Source of the DNA: Lolium rigidum
Taxonomy: Eukaryota > Streptophyta > Magnoliopsida > Poales > Poaceae
Assembly: GCF_022539505.1 (NCBI RefSeq)
Contig: NC_061510.1
Coordinates: forward strand, 267,229,687-267,293,686
Length of the DNA stretch: 64,000 bases
Direction: 5' to 3'
Shown here: piece after piece, positions 37,292 through 48,423 of the stretch
Layout: every line of letters starts with the position of its first letter
Position numbering within the stretch: the stretch's first letter is position 1
Translations under genes and position numbers: made by a program
The notes under the pieces: model-generated
Database searches by the model: none
What the model saw: only the letters and a program-made list of their open reading frames with translations
Told to the model about the DNA's origin: nothing

Positions 37292-39130
37292 ACTATATGC
37301 ATCGCTCTATCTCATACAGTAATTCAATATCACCGCCGAGGTCCGCCTTTTGTTTTGCTATTCATATGCAGTCGAAACTTTAGGGCCTTTACTCAAAAGG
37401 AAGATCAAAACTGCGGCTGATCAGAGCTGCCAGTATGTTGATGCCGCCCCCATCTTCTAAATGCCTCTACAAACACAAGGCCACGCGCCACTGGGTGGTG
37501 ATCTTTTAATGAATATGGTATATTTTCTTAATCCACAAAACATGCCTTGATTTTTCTCTCGTTTATTGTCGGTTTTTTCTATGCTTGCCAAAAGTTTACA
37601 ACAACAACAACAACAACCAAGCCTTTCAGTCCCAAACAAGTTGGGGTAGGCTAGAGTTGAAACCCATAAGATCTCGAAGCCAAAAGTTTAGAAACACCAA
37701 ATTCGTTTGCTTACAATCATCATACAAGTAATGTTCATCTACTCCAGTTCCCTAACCCAACAAAAAATGATGTTAATTACGATTTTTAGATTAAAAGAGC
37801 ACCATTATGCGCTGTTAATTACGACTTTGAGATTAAAATGTCATTTGCAATTGTTAATTACAATTTTGAGACAAATGGTTAGTTTAACCTCGATCTCTTC
37901 TGCTCTCCATTTATCCCAACCGAACCAAAATTTAACCATTCCATTCCTCTGAAATGGAACCATTCCATTCCATTCCACGCTGTTTCAGAACCGAACACAC
38001 CCTTGCATTGTTGTGAACTGTTGTCCATACACGGCCATACCGTTCCACTTACATCCGAGCACTATATGCATCGATCGTCTCGTAGTCATTCAATATCACT
38101 GCCGAGATCTGTTCCCATTCTTATGCAGGCTGAAACTGCTGCGCCTTTACTCAAGTGGATGCAAAATGAGGCTAATGAGGCTCGCTGTGAGGACGATGGT
38201 GCCGGCACCATCTTCCGAAAACCTCTACAAGCACGAGGCCATGGGCCAGCTAGGTGGTGACCTTTTAATGAATCTGGTATATTTTCTTAATCCACATACA
38301 TGATTTCATTATTATCTGTTTAATTATCGTTGGCTTTGTCTAATGCTTACCAAAAGTTCGAAACACTACGTTTGCTTACAATCATCATACACTAATTTTT
38401 CACTTTTCGATCTGTCTCATCCAAGTATATAAACTGTTGATTTCCATTGGCTTCTTTTGTAATCATTTGCATTGTTGTCAACTCGTTCTCTATGCACAAC
38501 CCTATTCTTCCACTTACACCCGCACTATTTGCATCAGTCTATCTCATAGATTTATTAAATATCAATGATGAGTTCTGTTGCTATTCATATGCAGGATGAA
38601 ACTTCGTGCCTCTACTCAAATGGATAAAAAATGATCCCGATGAGGCTGCTCGTGAAGACGATGGTGCCGCCACCATCTTCTCGAAAACCTCCTCAAGCAC
38701 AAGGCCACGGGCCAGCTGGGTGGTACCCTTTTCGATAGCGTGTATATTTTCTTAATCCTCATACATGATTTGATTTTTGTCCGTTTATTGCCGGCTTTGT
38801 CTAATGCTTACCAATAGTTCGGAAACACACACACCTATTCTTACACTTACATCCAGCACTATATGCATCGTTGTCTCATAGATTCATTTTATATATCACC
38901 GCCGATGTCCGTTGCTCTTCAATTTTCATATGCGATCGAAACCGCTAACCCTTCATTGGTCAAAAGGATTGCAACCGCCGCCGATGAGGCATCCGCAGAG
39001 GCTGCCACCAAGTTATTGTCGGCCCCACCTTCCGGATGCTTATATAAGCTCAAGTCCAAGGACCAGCCGGGCCGTAACCATCCAAGGGTTCGGGTATATT
39101 TTCTTAAGCCACATATACATGCCATGATTT
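37292..39130 (+). repeat. Four tandem exon-like units
   Basis: Units begin near 37292, 38058, 38523 and 38857, each with CACTATATGCATC or a variant. A 90-150-bp coding-like block follows, then TTTTAATGAATCTGGTATATTTTCTTAATCC, whose GGTATATTTT looks like a 5' splice site. The blocks share wording such as KMRLM/EANEAR, GAGTIFRKPLQ and LLMN(L/M)VYFLNP. Stops interrupt some copies. The repeats lie directly upstream of the B3 module and may be duplicated exons of one gene. Their protein family is not recognised. Confidence 0.6.
37599..37678 (-). mobile_element. Short non-LTR retroposon tail (RTE-like or Au-SINE-like)
   Basis: An 80-bp insert between 12-bp duplications GCCAAAAGTTTA (37587-37598 and 37679-37690). 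On the minus strand it ends with CCCCAACTTGTTTGGGACTG and a TTG trinucleotide tail, the typical 3' end shared by plant RTE LINEs and Au SINEs. It is a 5'-truncated copy. It lies in an intron-like part of the first tandem unit and is absent from the other three. Confidence 0.8.
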
Positions 39131-39569
39131 ATGTCGGATATTATCACCTGACTCGTCTAATGCTTTTTAGAATTCGGAAACACCAAATTAGCATGCTTAT
39201 ATTCATCATACACTAATTTTTCACTCGTTCAGCTTTGTAACATAGTGTTATCCACTCGCTTGTCAACATTTGCATTGCTCCGAACTATGCACTTTACACA
39301 ACCTAATTCTTCCACTTACATTCGGCGCTACGCACCAGTAGTACCTCCCATGTTTCCTTCACCATCCCGATGCCGAGCTTGCGGGAATATGGTGGGCCCA
39401 TGTACATACCCCGCATATAACACCTCCTATGGCTCTATCTACCTTTCTAGTAGCTCCTTCACAGAGTTACAGGTATGTATTCTCAGTGGTTTAGCATGAA
39501 TTGGCATATAGTAAAGTCTTGTTTTTAGTCTTCCTGGCTTCTTACATTTGTATCAATTTTCACATGCAG

Positions 39570-39807
39570 ATCGTACCTTGTGAACTTCGTCCTATGATTA
39601 ACCGAGATGTGTCCGCATGAAGGGTCTTTCACTATGCATGGCAATGGCAAATTGATGAACACCTACACGGTCTATGAGGTGTATGTCTACAAGACGCAGG
39701 CCATCACATATTTGTATGGACATGATTGGAGAAAGTTTGCTTTTGACTACGGTCTGAAGAAGGGCGACGAGCCGAGGATCGAAACTCAAACGGGCGGATA
39801 TACGTAA
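39570..39807 (+). pseudogene. B3-like DNA-binding domain, first copy, frameshifted
   Basis: After a CAG acceptor-like site at 39570, the frame reads IVPCELRPMINRDVS and then shifts by one base near 39607. It continues EGSFTMHGNGKLMNTYTVYEV, then YLYGHDWRKFAFDYGLKKGD. The last phrase (W-x-KF-x-x-x-x-x-L-x-x-GD) is the hallmark end of plant B3 domains (REM-like). It ends at a stop (TAA, 39805-39807). In the family B3 proteins are nuclear DNA-binding transcription factors. Here the copy sits in a CACTA and seems broken. Confidence 0.62.
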
Positions 39808-39989
39808 TCGCTTACGTAGTTGGAGACACTTCCAAATATATAATATGTAACTTTTTTCTACTCATATCTTTTGATAACCGTTTCGAGCAGCTTGTTCTAA
39901 ACCATTCCCTCTCGTTCTAGCTTGCTCGGGTTTAACATGATCAAAGTTGCAGATCCCCCGATGGAACATGAGCGGATGTCACAAAGGGC

Positions 39990-40270
39990 AACCACACCAA
40001 GCACCGGCACCGGCTTCCCACTCTCCCCGCATCAGCACCGGTTCCTGTACCAGCTCCGTTCATCGCATCTACCCAGCCAGTCCCCTACATCAGCATTGGT
40101 TCCTGTAGAGGCCCCATATACTACACCTGCCCAGACAGGCTCCCGCATCAGCGACCGGTTCCTCTAGCTGCACCGTTCATCGCACCCGCCTAGCAGTCTC
40201 CGCATCACGCACCGGTTCCTCTAGAGGCACCGTTCATCGCACCTCGCCCGGCCAGCCTCCCCGCATCGAC
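39990..40270 (+). repeat. Pro/Ala-rich coding minisatellite
   Basis: Repeats of about 55-65 bp with CACCGGTTCCTSTA followed by CACCGTTCATCGCA, between the two B3-like domains. It would encode a flexible Pro/Ala/Ser-rich linker if translated. Confidence 0.6.
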
Positions 40271-40289
40271 ACCAGCTCGTGTACCAGCC

Positions 40290-40390
40290 CAGGCTCCTGC
40301 ACTCGCCCGCACCGGATCACCGAGGTCTCAGCTCATTGCTGTGGCCACCCGTGTGGTGACCAGGACGCATCCGAAGGCTATGTTCGTGAG
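40290..40390 (+). other. Possible exon preceding the second B3 domain
   Basis: The frame reads RSQLIAVATRVVTRTHPKAMF and ends at a good donor (TTC/GTGAGTATA at about 40387). It joins in a plausible way to the acceptor at 40507. Confidence 0.4.
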
Positions 40391-40507
40391 TATATGACAA
40401 GCATAACTCGCTCTTATCTTGATGTCTTCTCTCGCTCAAAGTCTCACATGGTTCGGTGCATTGGTGCCATTGACTAATTTTTGGTGGTATCTCTTGCTTT
40501 GAATCAG

Positions 40508-40756
40508 AAATTGCCTAAAAGTATCGCCAAGGATCTCAATGCTGGCCGAAGGGGCAAGATTTCCCTCGTCATGGAGAGTGAAGGTCTCACCGTGGAGGGA
40601 TGGTACTCCGTCAGTCCCACAGATGGCCGCTTGGCTGTTACTTCCAGGTGGAAAAAGTTCATTGACGGTGCCAAACTTCGCATTGGATCAAAGTTGAAGG
40701 TCAAGATCTTTCGATGCCGCTGTGACATGCTGGTCATAAAGTTCGCGGTTGTCTAG
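40508..40756 (+). CDS. B3-like DNA-binding domain, last exon
   Basis: Open from the acceptor TTTGAATCAG (ending 40507) to TAG at 40754-40756. The frame starts KLPKSIAKDL, passes GKISLVMESEGLTVEGWY and DGRLAVTSRWKKFIDGAKL, and ends LRIGSKLKVKIFRC. The order of LP, the VT-x-x-W-x-KF motif and the L-x-x-G-x-x-L motif is that of a B3 fold of about 80-90 residues. It has no stop or frameshift, in contrast to the first copy. It is the best-preserved coding piece of the CACTA and is probably captured from a host B3/REM gene. Expression is unknown. Confidence 0.6.
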   Translation, partial: KLPKSIAKDLNAGRRGKISLVMESEGLTVEGWYSVSPTDGRLAVTSRWKKFIDGAKLRIGSKLKVKIFRCRCDMLVIKFAVV

Positions 40757-41135
40757 TTCTGTTGCCCCATGAGCCCTTAGCAAATGCATTTGTAGTTATA
40801 CTTATATAAGGTTATCTTATCCGAACCGCTAATTAATTGTATGGGTGGTAAAACTCGGCAAGCTTTTGCTCTTAGCAAGTATGTATGTATGATCGGCTAT
40901 TATGATAACTAATGTTTGTGTTCATCTTAATTTGCATTTCCGTTTTAGAAAAAAACTTAATTTCTATTTTGGCTGACCCGTTAGAGAACTATCAGATTGA
41001 ACCCACAACATGATTCAAATAGATTCATTACACCGAGCCACATGTCTTGACCTTGCTATACACTACTTCCATTAATCGAGTGCAAGAAGGCTTACCCGAG
41101 TCGCCTGAACCATGGCAGATTCGAATCCACCTTAT
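40757..41135. other. Spacer between B3 module and right repeats
   Basis: AT-rich, no gene recognised. It may be the former 3' flank of the B3 gene. Confidence 0.4.
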
Positions 41136-41139
41136 CTAT

Positions 41140-44100
41140 CTAGAAATACAACCTTTGCGTAAAGAGGATTTGCGGTATGGGGAGGCTGACATTGGGGACC
41201 CATGAGCCGACAGCGTCGTCAACGTTTTAAAGGTGGCAGGAGATCGAAAGAAAAATAAGCCAAAAATCGGTTGGTAAACAAATTCAAGAAAAGAAACATT
41301 TACCTTTCGAGAGGATGACATGCGGGACCCATGAGGCAGCAGAGCATCCTCAACTATTTCAAGGCGGCAGGGGATCAAAAGAAAAAAGGAAATAGCCGGA
41401 AATTAATTAGGGTCAAAAATAAATCCATCAAAGGAAACTTTTATTGTTCATAGAGGATGACATGTGGGACCGACTTGCCACCGTGCGTCGTCATCGTTTC
41501 AAAGGGGGCAGGGGATCAAAAGAAAAAGGCAAATAGCCAGAAATTAGGGGAAAAAATAAATCCAACAAAGGAAACTTTTATTGTTCATAGAGGATGACAT
41601 GCGGGACCCATGAGCCAGCAGCTTCCTCAACGTTTCAAAGTCGGCATGAGATTGAAAGAAAAAGGCAAGTGACATAATATCAGGAGCCAAAAATAATCCA
41701 AGAAAGAAACTTTATTGTACATAGAGGATGACATGCGGGTCCCAATTTATAGCAGCGGTCTCAACGCTTCCAAGGCGGCACGAGACCGAAAGAAAAATGA
41801 AGTAGCCGTAAATCGGGGTGTGAAAAAAAATCCAAGAAAAGAAAGATTTCAATTGGGTCAGTATCTGGACATCCGGGCCTTCGAACTATCCTGCTCGGGC
41901 CTTTTGACTCGTACAATTTCAGCCCACTCCAAAACAGGAAAGGTCGAATTTTTCTAAAAAAAAACAGGAAAGTCCTATGCTTCGCAAAAACAAAAAACAA
42001 GGAGATTCAACATATAAGTTTGTTTATGTAGATATAAAGATTTAATTTATCCGTTTGCAATAGCTCAGAGCGAAATACAACGTTTATTGTCTGCAAAATA
42101 AAATATCACATGTTTCTTGTACTGGGAGGTCGACATCGGGGACCCATGAGCCAGCGAGCGTCGTCAACGTTTCAAAGGTGGCAGGGGATCGAAAATAAAA
42201 AAAGCCAAAAATCAGTTGGTAAAAAAATACAAGAAAAGAAAACATTTATCGTTCTGAGAGGATGACATGCGGGACCCATGAGGCAGCAGCATCCTCAACG
42301 TTTCAAAGTCGGCATGAGATCGAAAGAAAAAGCCAAGTGACATAATATAAGGAGCCAAAAATAATCCAAGAAAAGAAACTTTATTGTACATAGAGGATGA
42401 CATGCGGGTCCCATTTTGTAGAAGCGGTCTCAACGTTTCCAAGGCGGCACAGGACCAAAAGAAAAATGAGGCAGCAGCATTCTCAACAATTCCAAGGCGG
42501 CAGGGGATCAAAAGAAAAAAAAGGAAATAGCCGTAAATTAATTAGGGGTCAAAAATAAATCCACCGAAGGAAACTTTTATTGTTCATAGAGGATGACATG
42601 TGGGACCGACCCGCCAACAACGGTCCTCATCGTTTCAAAGGGGGCAGGGGATCAAAAGAAAAAGGAAAATAGCAAGAAATTAGGGGTCAAAAATAACTCC
42701 AAGAAAGGAAACTTTTATTGTTCGTAGAGGATGACATGCGGGACCCATGAGCCAGCAGCTTACTCAATGTTTCAAAGGTGGCATGAGATCGAAAGAAAAA
42801 GGCAAGTGACCAAATATCAGGAGCCAAAAATAATCCAAGATTTATTGTACATAGAGGATGACATGTGGGTCCCATTTTGCAGTAGCGGTCTCAATGTTTG
42901 TAATGCGGCTTGAGATCAAAAGAAAAAGAAAGTAGCTAGTAATTAGGGGGTGAAAAAAATCCAAGAAAAGAAAGTTGATGGACATAGAGTATGACATGCG
43001 GGTCCCTTGAGCCAACAGCTTACTCAACGTTTCAAAGGGGGCAGGGGATCAAAAGAAAAAGGCAAGCCAAAAATCAGAGGGTGAAAAAAATCCAACAAAG
43101 GAAACTTTTATAGCACATAGAGGATGACATGCGGGTCCCATGAGCCAGCAGGTCTCTCAACGTTTCAAACGTGGCATGAGATCGAAAGAAAAAGGCAAGT
43201 GAAAAAATATCAGGAGCCAAAAATAATTCAAGAAAAGAAAGTTTTATAGTACATAGAGGATGACATGCGGGTCCCATTTAGCAGCAGCGGTATCACCGTT
43301 TGAGAGGCGGCAGGGGAGCGAAAGAAAAAGGCAAGTGAAAAAATATGAGCAGCCAAAAATAATTCAAGAAAAGAAAGTTTTATAGTACATAGAGGATGAC
43401 ATGCGGGTCCGATTTAGCAGCAGCGGTATCACCGTTTGAGAGGCGGCAGGGATCAAAAGAAAAAAGAAATTGCCAAAAATCGAGGGTGAAAAAAACCAAG
43501 AAAATGAACTTTTATAGTACATAGAGGATGTCCTGTGGGTCCCATGAGCCCGCAGGTTCCTCAACGTTTCAAACGTGGCATGAGATCGAAAGAAAAAGGT
43601 AAGTGACCAAATATGAGGTGCCAAAAATAATTCAAGAAAAGAAAGTTTTATAGTACATAGAGGATGACATGCGGGTCCCAGTTAGCAGCAGCGGTATCAC
43701 CGTTTGAGAGGCGGCAGGGGATCGAAAGAAAAAGGCAAGTGACCAAATTTGAGGTGCCAAAAAACTCCAAGAAAAGAAAGTTTTATAGTACATAGAGGAT
43801 GACATGCGGGTCCCATTTAGCAGCAGCGGTATCACCGTTTGAGAGGCGGCAGGGGATCGAAAGAAAAAGGTAAGTGACCAAATGTGAGGTGCCAAAAATA
43901 ATTCAAGAAAAGAAAGTTTTATAGTGCATAGAGGATGACATGCGGGTCTCATTTAGCAGCAGCGGTATCACCGTTTGAGAGGCGGCAGGGGATCGAAAGA
44001 AAAAGGCAAGTGACCAAATTTGAGGTGCCAAAAAAACTCCAAGAAAAGAAAGTTGATTGCACATAGAGGATGACATGCGGGTCCCATTTAGCAGCAGCCG

Positions 44101-44230
44101 GTCTCAACGTTTCCAAGGAGGCAAGGGATCAAAAGAAAAAGGAAGTAGCCGTGAAATCGGGGGTCAAAAAAAAATCTAAGAATAGAAAGAATTTTGGTTC
44201 ATAGAGGATGACATGCGGGACCCATGATCC
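41140..44230 (+). repeat. CACTA right subterminal tandem array
   Basis: About 20 units of close to 135 bp, each with CATAGAGGATGACATGCGGG, TCCCATTTAGCAGCAGCGG, CAAGGCGGCAGGGGATCGAA and AAAAATAATTCAAGAAAAG. The last six units (from 43256) are most uniform, spaced about 135 bp apart. Non-repeat sequence breaks the array at about 41860-42120. It is unrelated to the left array. Minus-strand frames across it are repeat by-products. Confidence 0.9.
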
Positions 44231-44563
44231 CGCATCGTAAACGGCTCGATCGGAGAACGTTGAACGAGATGGCGCGATCGAGAAAAAAACAATGCCGGAG
44301 AGGCTGCCATCTGGGCCCTACATCCCTCGGCGGTGCGGATTTGCGTTGACTCGGCCGGCGAACCCGAGAATTCGCGATGCACCACGTCCCGGGCCACCAT
44401 ACGCGACATTTTGGCCGCTTTCGTCGGGCTAGGTGGCCTCAAAAACGAGAAAAAAAAGTTTTGACATGCACCACGGAGGGACCAAAATCGTCGGCCATGG
44501 TACACCAGCAACCACGGCGCGACTTCAACTTCGTCGGCCATGGCAACTTTTCTTGTAGTGACA

Positions 44564-46097
44564 AGGGTCAGTCCACACCTTCCAACTACAAAACTTTGCA
44601 TTATTCAGGCAAGTTCATCACTTGCTCATGCCATTTGAGTATTTCTATCAAATTACTTGCAAAGTATTATGGATATCACTATTGCATAAAAATCAAAACC
44701 ACTACTTTCATAACTATGAATATGACTATGTGGTGGGCAATGGAACCATGGATTGTGTTGATATGGTGGAGGTTCCATTGCATGGGTTTATATCCATCTA
44801 GGATTAAACAACAAATGTCGCCGAGTGATTCTTGTGCCGTAATAACCGTGTTAACCATAAGATCCGGGTGGGACGGAGTAGTCAAAAGTGTTTCCACCTC
44901 TCGTTCATCAACGGATGCGCTTACCGTAGCAGTTGTGTCTGGCGGAACAACCGGAGGGTGGGGATCCCATTCTAATTCCCCACGGTAAATCATTGCTTGC
45001 CGTAGCAGTTGTGTCTTGCGGAACAACCGGAGGGTGGGGATCCCATTATAATTCCCCACGGTAATGCGGTCTATGATGGGTTGCAGCTACTGGCGTAGGA
45101 GTGTATGGTAGAGCCCAGCACTGTTGTCGTGGTCGGGGTCCACCCTAAAATTACGGGAATAATGGGACCGGCGTGGACCCAGGGTCGGGGCATGCAACAA
45201 CGGGTGGGTGTTCGAGGTAGCGGAGGAACATGATTGGCTAGACCTTATACCGGGCCTCACACCAAAGGAAGTGTGGACGGGAAAGCTGCCCAGTTGGCAC
45301 CAAGGTTAATATCTCTTATGGGTAAAGCAACACACCTCTGCAGAGTGTAAAGAACTGTGACGTGTCACTCCCTGTTCCGGGATAAGGAACTGCGAACGCG
45401 GCCGGAAAGGAGCTCCATGAAGTTCTAGTAAACCGGTGAAGGATGCCGGACATAGCTCTTTGGAATAAAAGCAATCTCTTGAAGAAATGTTTACCAAAAC
45501 TTGCATTGGTATTAGACTTTCTGGTCTAATATCGTAGATAGTGCATTAAACACCTCTTATCTATAATGAACTTGTTGAGTACGCTCGTACTCATACCACT
45601 CTTAAATCCCATGCTTAGATTGTCCGAGATCGATGCGGAGGAGGACTACGACAACAATGAAGGAGCCGAGATCATCGGCTATGAAGAACCGAGACCTCTC
45701 CGGAGGTATTGAGGGCGTAGACTACCTCATCGTCTACGGAACCGGGGAGGCTTCCGGAGGAGATCAAGCCTAGAGACATCCAGTAGTAGTAGTAACCGAG
45801 CAGCCCGAACTCTTAGTATTTAGCTGCTCGAGGCAATAAATGTATAATTTAATGAGACTCTTATATTGTAAGCTAAGTTGGGTTCACCTCGAACCCAGGA
45901 GTATCCCTCTTAGGACCCAAGAGGAGCTCCAAGACAATATATGTAAGATGCTTGTAATAATAAGTGAATGAGTTATGGACCCTGCTATGTTCTGTTGTAC
46001 TACTCTGAGGGATGTAATATTTGCGGAATGGTACTTCGTGAATGTTATATCAACGACTGGCATACTACAACATGCAGTGGTATGCAGGGTCACCACA
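44564..46097 (-). repeat. Unit B, 5' portion (inverted arm of 19057-20520)
   Basis: The inverse of the left arm of unit A, with small differences. It includes a local direct duplication of about 70 bp (GTAGCAGTTGTGTCT to ATTCCCCACGG) at 44928-45062 that unit A lacks. Confidence 0.85.
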
Positions 46098-46102
46098 CAC
46101 GT

Positions 46103-47803
46103 CTTCTCCTTCGTCTGCACCCATCGCGTTCGCCCGCATGGTGATGCGTCGCTCACCGGCGCTTCTGGCGCCGTGACGCCGCCGTGGTTGCTGCCGTGGT
46201 GGTGATGGGGTGCTCGCGCTCGGCGACGCCAGGCCTGGCCGCGGCTTGGCGCTGCCGTGGTTGGCCCGTGCCGCTGTGCCGCCATGGCACGCCGTGTGCT
46301 TCGCTCCAGGTACGCGTGCCTCCATCCTCTTCCTTGCTTCTTCCTTCTCTGTCATGCTCTACCACTTGGGCTTGCTGTGCATGCGTGTGTGCTACTGCTG
46401 CGCTTCTGGCTAGCTGCTGTTGTTGCTCTATCGCCATGGCCATAGGCTGTCTTCAGCTGCATTCTTGCTACTGGCCCTACTGGCCTTAACCAGTATTACC
46501 CTGGCCACGCCAGTGCTTGCTGTTTTCACTCATTTCCTGATATGTGCCTCTATTTTAGTTGCTATGCTGGCTAGAATTCAAGTGTGTTCATGTGTAATAC
46601 CCTGGCTTGATTACAGTGTGCAATTTCTTGCAAGTTTGCAAGTGCTAGAGCCATTGTGGCTTATTCTGGTGCTCAGATTTATGATTATGCTCAATTGATT
46701 ATCACTGTGGCTTATCTGTGTTATACAGTGATGAATTTATATGTTTAGCTGGTGTATTATGATCCAATGATTCATTAAGCATTTGATGTGCTTCGGATAC
46801 AATCATAAATTATTTATGTGATTAGGTCTGTGAAGCAACTTGTTGATGAATTGGTGTTGTGTTAGTCAAATGATCCATGATTTGTTGCTAGGTTGGCTCT
46901 AGCATGTATCGGCATGCTTTAGCAAGCTGGCGATGATCACATGATCATCATTTCCTTGTAAATGTTGTTGTTTCATAGCTCGTGCCTCACTATTGCTCTC
47001 ATCGTGTTGTGTGTGCATCACACGAGGCTTGGCTCTGGTGTGTGCTTGGTGCTTGCTCAAGCATCTGTTGATGCTTGCAGTGATCCTCTGGATCATTTGC
47101 AAAGCTCTGGTGTATTGACTTCTTGTATATTCATTTATTTGTGTTGTCTTGCTTGGCTAAGTGAATAAATGATGTGAACTGCTTGCAGTTGTGATCATCT
47201 GACAGTTAATTTGATTGAGCTAGAGGGATGCCAACATATGTTGGGAACCCTAGCTCCATTTGAACCCTTCTGGGTAATGATATACTTGCTTTGGTGACTT
47301 TCTTGTGTGGCTAGGTAGTTGTTGTGACCCTAGCAGTACGTGTCTGCTAGAAATGGTTGCTCCTACCCCTGTTGGATGCTTCGTGCACTAATCCTGGTAG
47401 TCTTTCATAGGCTGCTAGGTTATTTGATGTTGAAATGAAAATAGACATATAAATGTCTATATTACGGTGGTCTTAAAAGGGCTAGTGTAGTCACGGTTAT
47501 ACTTGGATAAGTTTCTGGGATGGTTTTCCTTCCTGTTTCCATTTGGAAGATGCTACCACTATTCTGGTTGGCATAACCATGGGTATAGGCTTGATTGATC
47601 CCTGGTCCTTGCCATTTCTACCAGGTTACACTTGGTCTCTGACCAAGTGATGATCAAAGCAGGGTTACCCCACCCTTTGTGTGCTTGTGATCATGCCTGT
47701 GCAATTTATGAACAAAACCATCTGGTTTGTTCATGATGATGTGTATACCTCACTCCAGCTCCTAGTAATGGGTGTTGGTGTAGAGGATTTCTTCTGGTGG
47801 TTT
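46103..47803 (+). repeat. Unit A, distal portion
   Basis: Continues unit A after unit B. It matches the inverse of about 22300-23900. Shared phrases include the stretch around AACCATCTGGTTTTGTTCA, and the AGCTAGAGGGATGCC block at 47217 against 22905. It ends abruptly at the resumed gypsy LTR. Confidence 0.8.
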
Positions 47804-48423
47804 CTTAATGCAATTGTCTGTTGTTTACAACTTAATACTGGAAGGGGTTCGGATGATAACCTGAAGGTGGACTTTTTAGGCATAGATGCATGCTGGATAG
47901 CGGTCTATGTACTTTGTCGTAATGCCCAATTAAATCTCACTATACTCATCATATCATGTATGTGCATGGTCATGCCCTCTCTATTTGTCAATTGCCCAAG
48001 CGTAATTTGTTCACCCAACATGCTATTTATCTTATGGGAGAGACACCTCTAGTGAGCTGTGGACCCCGGTCCATTCTTTTACATTGAATACAATCTATTG
48101 CAATACTTGTTCTACTTGTTTTACGCAAACAATCATCATCCACACTATACATCTAATCATTTGTTACGAGCAAGCCGGTGAGATTGACAACCTCATCTGT
48201 TTCGTTGGAGCAAAGTACTTTGGTTGTGTTGTGCGGGTTCCACGTTGGCGCCGGAATCCACGGTGTTGCGCCGCACTACATCCCGCCGCCATCAACCTTC
48301 GACGTGCTTCTTGACTCCTACTGGTTCGATAAACCTTGGTTTCTTACTGAGAGAAACTTGCTGCTGTACGCATCACACCTTCCACTTGGGGTTCCCAACG
48401 GGCGTGTGCTTTACGCGTCATCA
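47804..48423 (+). repeat. Gypsy 3' LTR, second part
   Basis: Resumes at CTTAATGCAATTGTCTG, matching 14867 onward of the 5' LTR, and ends ACGCGTCATCA followed by the GTGTG duplication. Confidence 0.9.

Larger units (their letters stand above)
24506..44560. mobile_element. CACTA (En/Spm) DNA transposon, 20,055 bp
   Basis: Ends are CACTACAAGAAAAGTT on the left and the same 16 bases on the minus strand at the right. The 3-bp duplication is ACA (24503-24505 and 44561-44563). It interrupts unit B: the flanks rejoin to match the inverted copy in unit A around 20500-20530. Subterminal repeat arrays fill 24930-25740 and 41140-44230. A broken transposase-associated domain lies at 34126-34371, and no full TNPD/TNPA transposase is seen. 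It also carries telomere-like arrays, MITEs and a B3-domain module. It is probably non-autonomous. Confidence 0.93.
21233..46097 (-). mobile_element. Solo-LTR-like unit B (minus strand), split by CACTA
   Basis: Same family as unit A but inverted. Read on the minus strand it starts TGTGGTGACCC (46097) and ends GGGACATTACA (21233). The duplication CTCGT (21228-21232) against CACGT (46098-46102) has one mismatch. Without the CACTA it is about 4.8 kb. TG...CA limits, a 5-bp duplication and no coding sequence fit a very long solo LTR. The size is in the range known for Sukkula-type LARD LTRs, but the family name is not verified here. It inserted into unit A, giving inverted arms 19057-20520/44575-46097 and about 20525-21060/23985-24500. 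Confidence 0.8.
19057..47803 (+). mobile_element. Solo-LTR-like unit A (plus strand), 3' truncated and split
   Basis: Starts TGTGGTGACCCTACATACC. It consists of 19057-21232 and 46103-47803, about 3.9 kb. Comparison with unit B shows that about 1.1 kb of its 3' end is missing. The right junction at 47803/47804 has no target duplication, so a deletion removed the end together with the TSD. No coding frames are seen. It sits inside the gypsy 3' LTR. Confidence 0.8.
13893..48423 (+). mobile_element. Non-autonomous gypsy retrotransposon
   Basis: Perfect 5-bp duplication GTGTG (13888-13892 and 48424-48428). The left LTR is 13893-15483. The right LTR is 18080-19056 continued at 47804-48423, about 1,597 bp in total. 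A primer-binding site follows the left LTR, and a purine-rich tract (AAGCTTGGGGATGC) precedes the right one. The internal region is only about 2.6 kb and encodes decayed gag and a retropepsin-like domain. No RT, RNase H or integrase is present, so the element depended on another for movement. Its right LTR was later split by the 28.7-kb stack at 19057-47803. Confidence 0.92.

Noticed and set aside
42212..43952. Minus-strand frames rich in FFFRSHATFETL
   Set aside because: Direct by-product of the 135-bp right subterminal array of the CACTA.
13893..48423. An autonomous gypsy element with pol
   Set aside because: The whole internal part is about 2.6 kb; only gag and protease-like pieces occur. 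No RT, RNase H or integrase motifs were seen in any frame.
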